Origin: Dehalococcoidia bacterium
GTDB taxonomy: Bacteria > Chloroflexota > Dehalococcoidia > SZUA-161
Length of the DNA: 6,002 nt
Reading direction: 5' to 3'
Assembly: GCA_014859215.1 (NCBI GenBank)
Contig: JACUUS010000138.1
Coordinates: 1 to 6,002 of the forward strand
Of this stretch, positions 5,252-6,002 are shown piece by piece (the stretch's first letter is position 1; every line of letters begins with the position of its first letter). Position numbers and translations under genes: made by a program. The notes below the pieces were generated by a model. The model made no database searches. It was not told where the DNA came from and saw only the letters and a list, made by a program, of their open reading frames with translations.

Positions 5252-6002
5252 ACCAGTTCACTTTATTGAGTCCCTTGAGGCCGAGTATCTGACGGGCTTC
5301 GTCAGGGGTACTGGGTTCTATACTAAGCTGTCTCGCTATTGTGACGATTCGTTCCACTTGCTCGGCGTTGCTCTTCGCCAGCACGCCTTTGCCGGCGTAC
5401 AGACTGTCTTCGAGTCCTACTCTGACATTTCCGCCCATGACGAGGGACATGGCGCACATCGGTAGCTGGTAACGGGCGGCGGCGCACACGGACCAGGTGA
5501 ACTCGCCGATCGCATTTCGCGCCGAGTTATGAAGGTGCAGAAGGTTGTCGGCGGTCGGATGTACCCCGCCGAGGATGCCGAGAACGAACTGAAGGTAGAC
5601 AGGCTTCTTGAAATGCTCCTTCTCTCTGTCAAGCATGAAGGCGACATTATAGACCATGCCCAGATCGTATATCTCGAGTTCCGGCCTGGTGTCATTTTCG
5701 TCAAAAAGTCTGCAGAACTCGCGCAGCGTCTTGAAAGTATTGGGGAAGATGAAATCCTCGGTGCCCGCAAGATAGGGCTGCTCCCAGGAATGCTTGAATT
5801 CCTTAATAGTCTCCGTCGGCCGGAACAGTCCGAAATTGATGGAGCCGAAATTGAGCGATGCCAGCTCCGGCTTCAACACGGGTACAACCCTTCCTCGCTC
5901 CTGTACGGTCATGCCCACGCCGCCGCCGGTACTCAGGCATATAATCATGTTGCAGCGGCTCTTGACGGAGGTGAGCACCTCTCGGAATAACTCTATGTCT
6001 GA
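5250..6002 (-). CDS. Beta-keto-acid cleavage enzyme (BKACE/DUF849, Kce-like), 5'-truncated by window edge
   Basis: BKACE enzymes are zinc-dependent TIM barrels that react a beta-keto acid with acetyl-CoA to give acetoacetate and a new acyl-CoA; the type enzyme is 3-keto-5-aminohexanoate cleavage enzyme (Kce) of lysine fermentation. The frame is open to base 6002. The GTG at 5978 is not a true start, because the eight codons before it (SDIELFRE) continue the family pattern. The first barrel strand and the H-x-H zinc ligands lie outside. Seen here are LSTGGGVGMT (about 5963-5934), SLNFGSINFG, FVLGILGG, and the signature GGNVRVGLEDSLY (about 5435-5397), whose Arg, Glu and Asp match Kce Arg226, Glu230 (zinc ligand) and Asp231. 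The C-terminus is complete. A segment of about 25 residues after NFG (LFRPTETIKEFKHSWEQPYL and on) is absent from short Kce-type proteins, marking a longer subfamily. Family sure; the keto-acid used is unknown. Confidence 0.93.
   Translation of the reverse strand, partial: SDIELFREVLTSVKSRCNMIICLSTGGGVGMTVQERGRVVPVLKPELASLNFGSINFGLFRPTETIKEFKHSWEQPYLAGTEDFIFPNTFKTLREFCRLFDENDTRPELEIYDLGMVYNVAFMLDREKEHFKKPVYLQFVLGILGGVHPTADNLLHLHNSARNAIGEFTWSVCAAARYQLPMCAMSLVMGGNVRVGLEDSLYAGKGVLAKSNAEQVERIVTIARQLSIEPSTPDEARQILGLKGLNKVNW

Noticed and set aside
5976..5978. GTG as the start of the BKACE gene
   Set aside because: The frame stays open upstream to the window edge and encodes residues expected in the family, and the H-x-H zinc motif would be missing. 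The start is outside the window.
5529..5990. 153-codon plus-strand open frame
   Set aside because: It is antisense to the BKACE gene, whose family motifs are unmistakable, and its translation shows no family features.

Overview
The window holds seven genes, all read from the minus strand and packed tightly enough (gaps of about 9 to 94 bp) to look like one operon. In transcription order, right to left, they are: the 3' part of a beta-keto-acid cleavage enzyme (BKACE, DUF849); a MaoC-type enoyl-CoA hydratase; a zinc-ribbon/OB-fold DUF35 protein; two consecutive thiolase-superfamily proteins; a second DUF35 protein; and the 5' part of a biotin-dependent acyl-CoA carboxylase carboxyltransferase subunit. 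The first and last genes run off the window edges. I see no tRNA, rRNA, CRISPR array, mobile element or phage gene, and no gap above 94 bp.

The organism is a bacterium with moderate to slightly high GC, strong AGGAGG-type ribosome sites and occasional GTG starts. Paired thiolase/DUF35 genes next to BKACE and MaoC genes suggest catabolism of CoA-bound organic acids. A sulfate-reducing or syntrophic Deltaproteobacterium-like or Firmicute-like anaerobe would fit, but taxonomy cannot be settled from this sequence.

The most interesting feature is in the middle (1429-4768). It is a doubled module, DUF35 - thiolase-like - thiolase-like - DUF35, in which both thiolase-like proteins have lost the catalytic cysteine of true thiolases (Glu80 in one, Gly85 in the other). 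One has also lost the histidine of the GHP motif (Asn333). In both, a tyrosine stands where SCP-x thiolases have the His of the HDCF motif. Their fold is intact and they sit beside DUF35 partners, with a MaoC hydratase immediately upstream. This resembles the actinobacterial steroid side-chain system, in which ChsH2 (a MaoC-DUF35 fusion) works with Ltp2, a thiolase-fold retro-aldolase. I infer that this operon encodes one or two non-thiolytic C-C cleaving, aldolase-like complexes outside the classical steroid context.

A working model: MaoC hydrates an enoyl-CoA to a 3-hydroxyacyl-CoA, and a DUF35/thiolase-like complex cleaves it by retro-aldol chemistry to a short acyl-CoA plus a ketone or aldehyde. 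The carboxylase acts on a CoA ester before or after this step, and BKACE exchanges a beta-keto acid with acetyl-CoA to give acetoacetate and a new acyl-CoA. The substrate cannot be deduced from the sequence.
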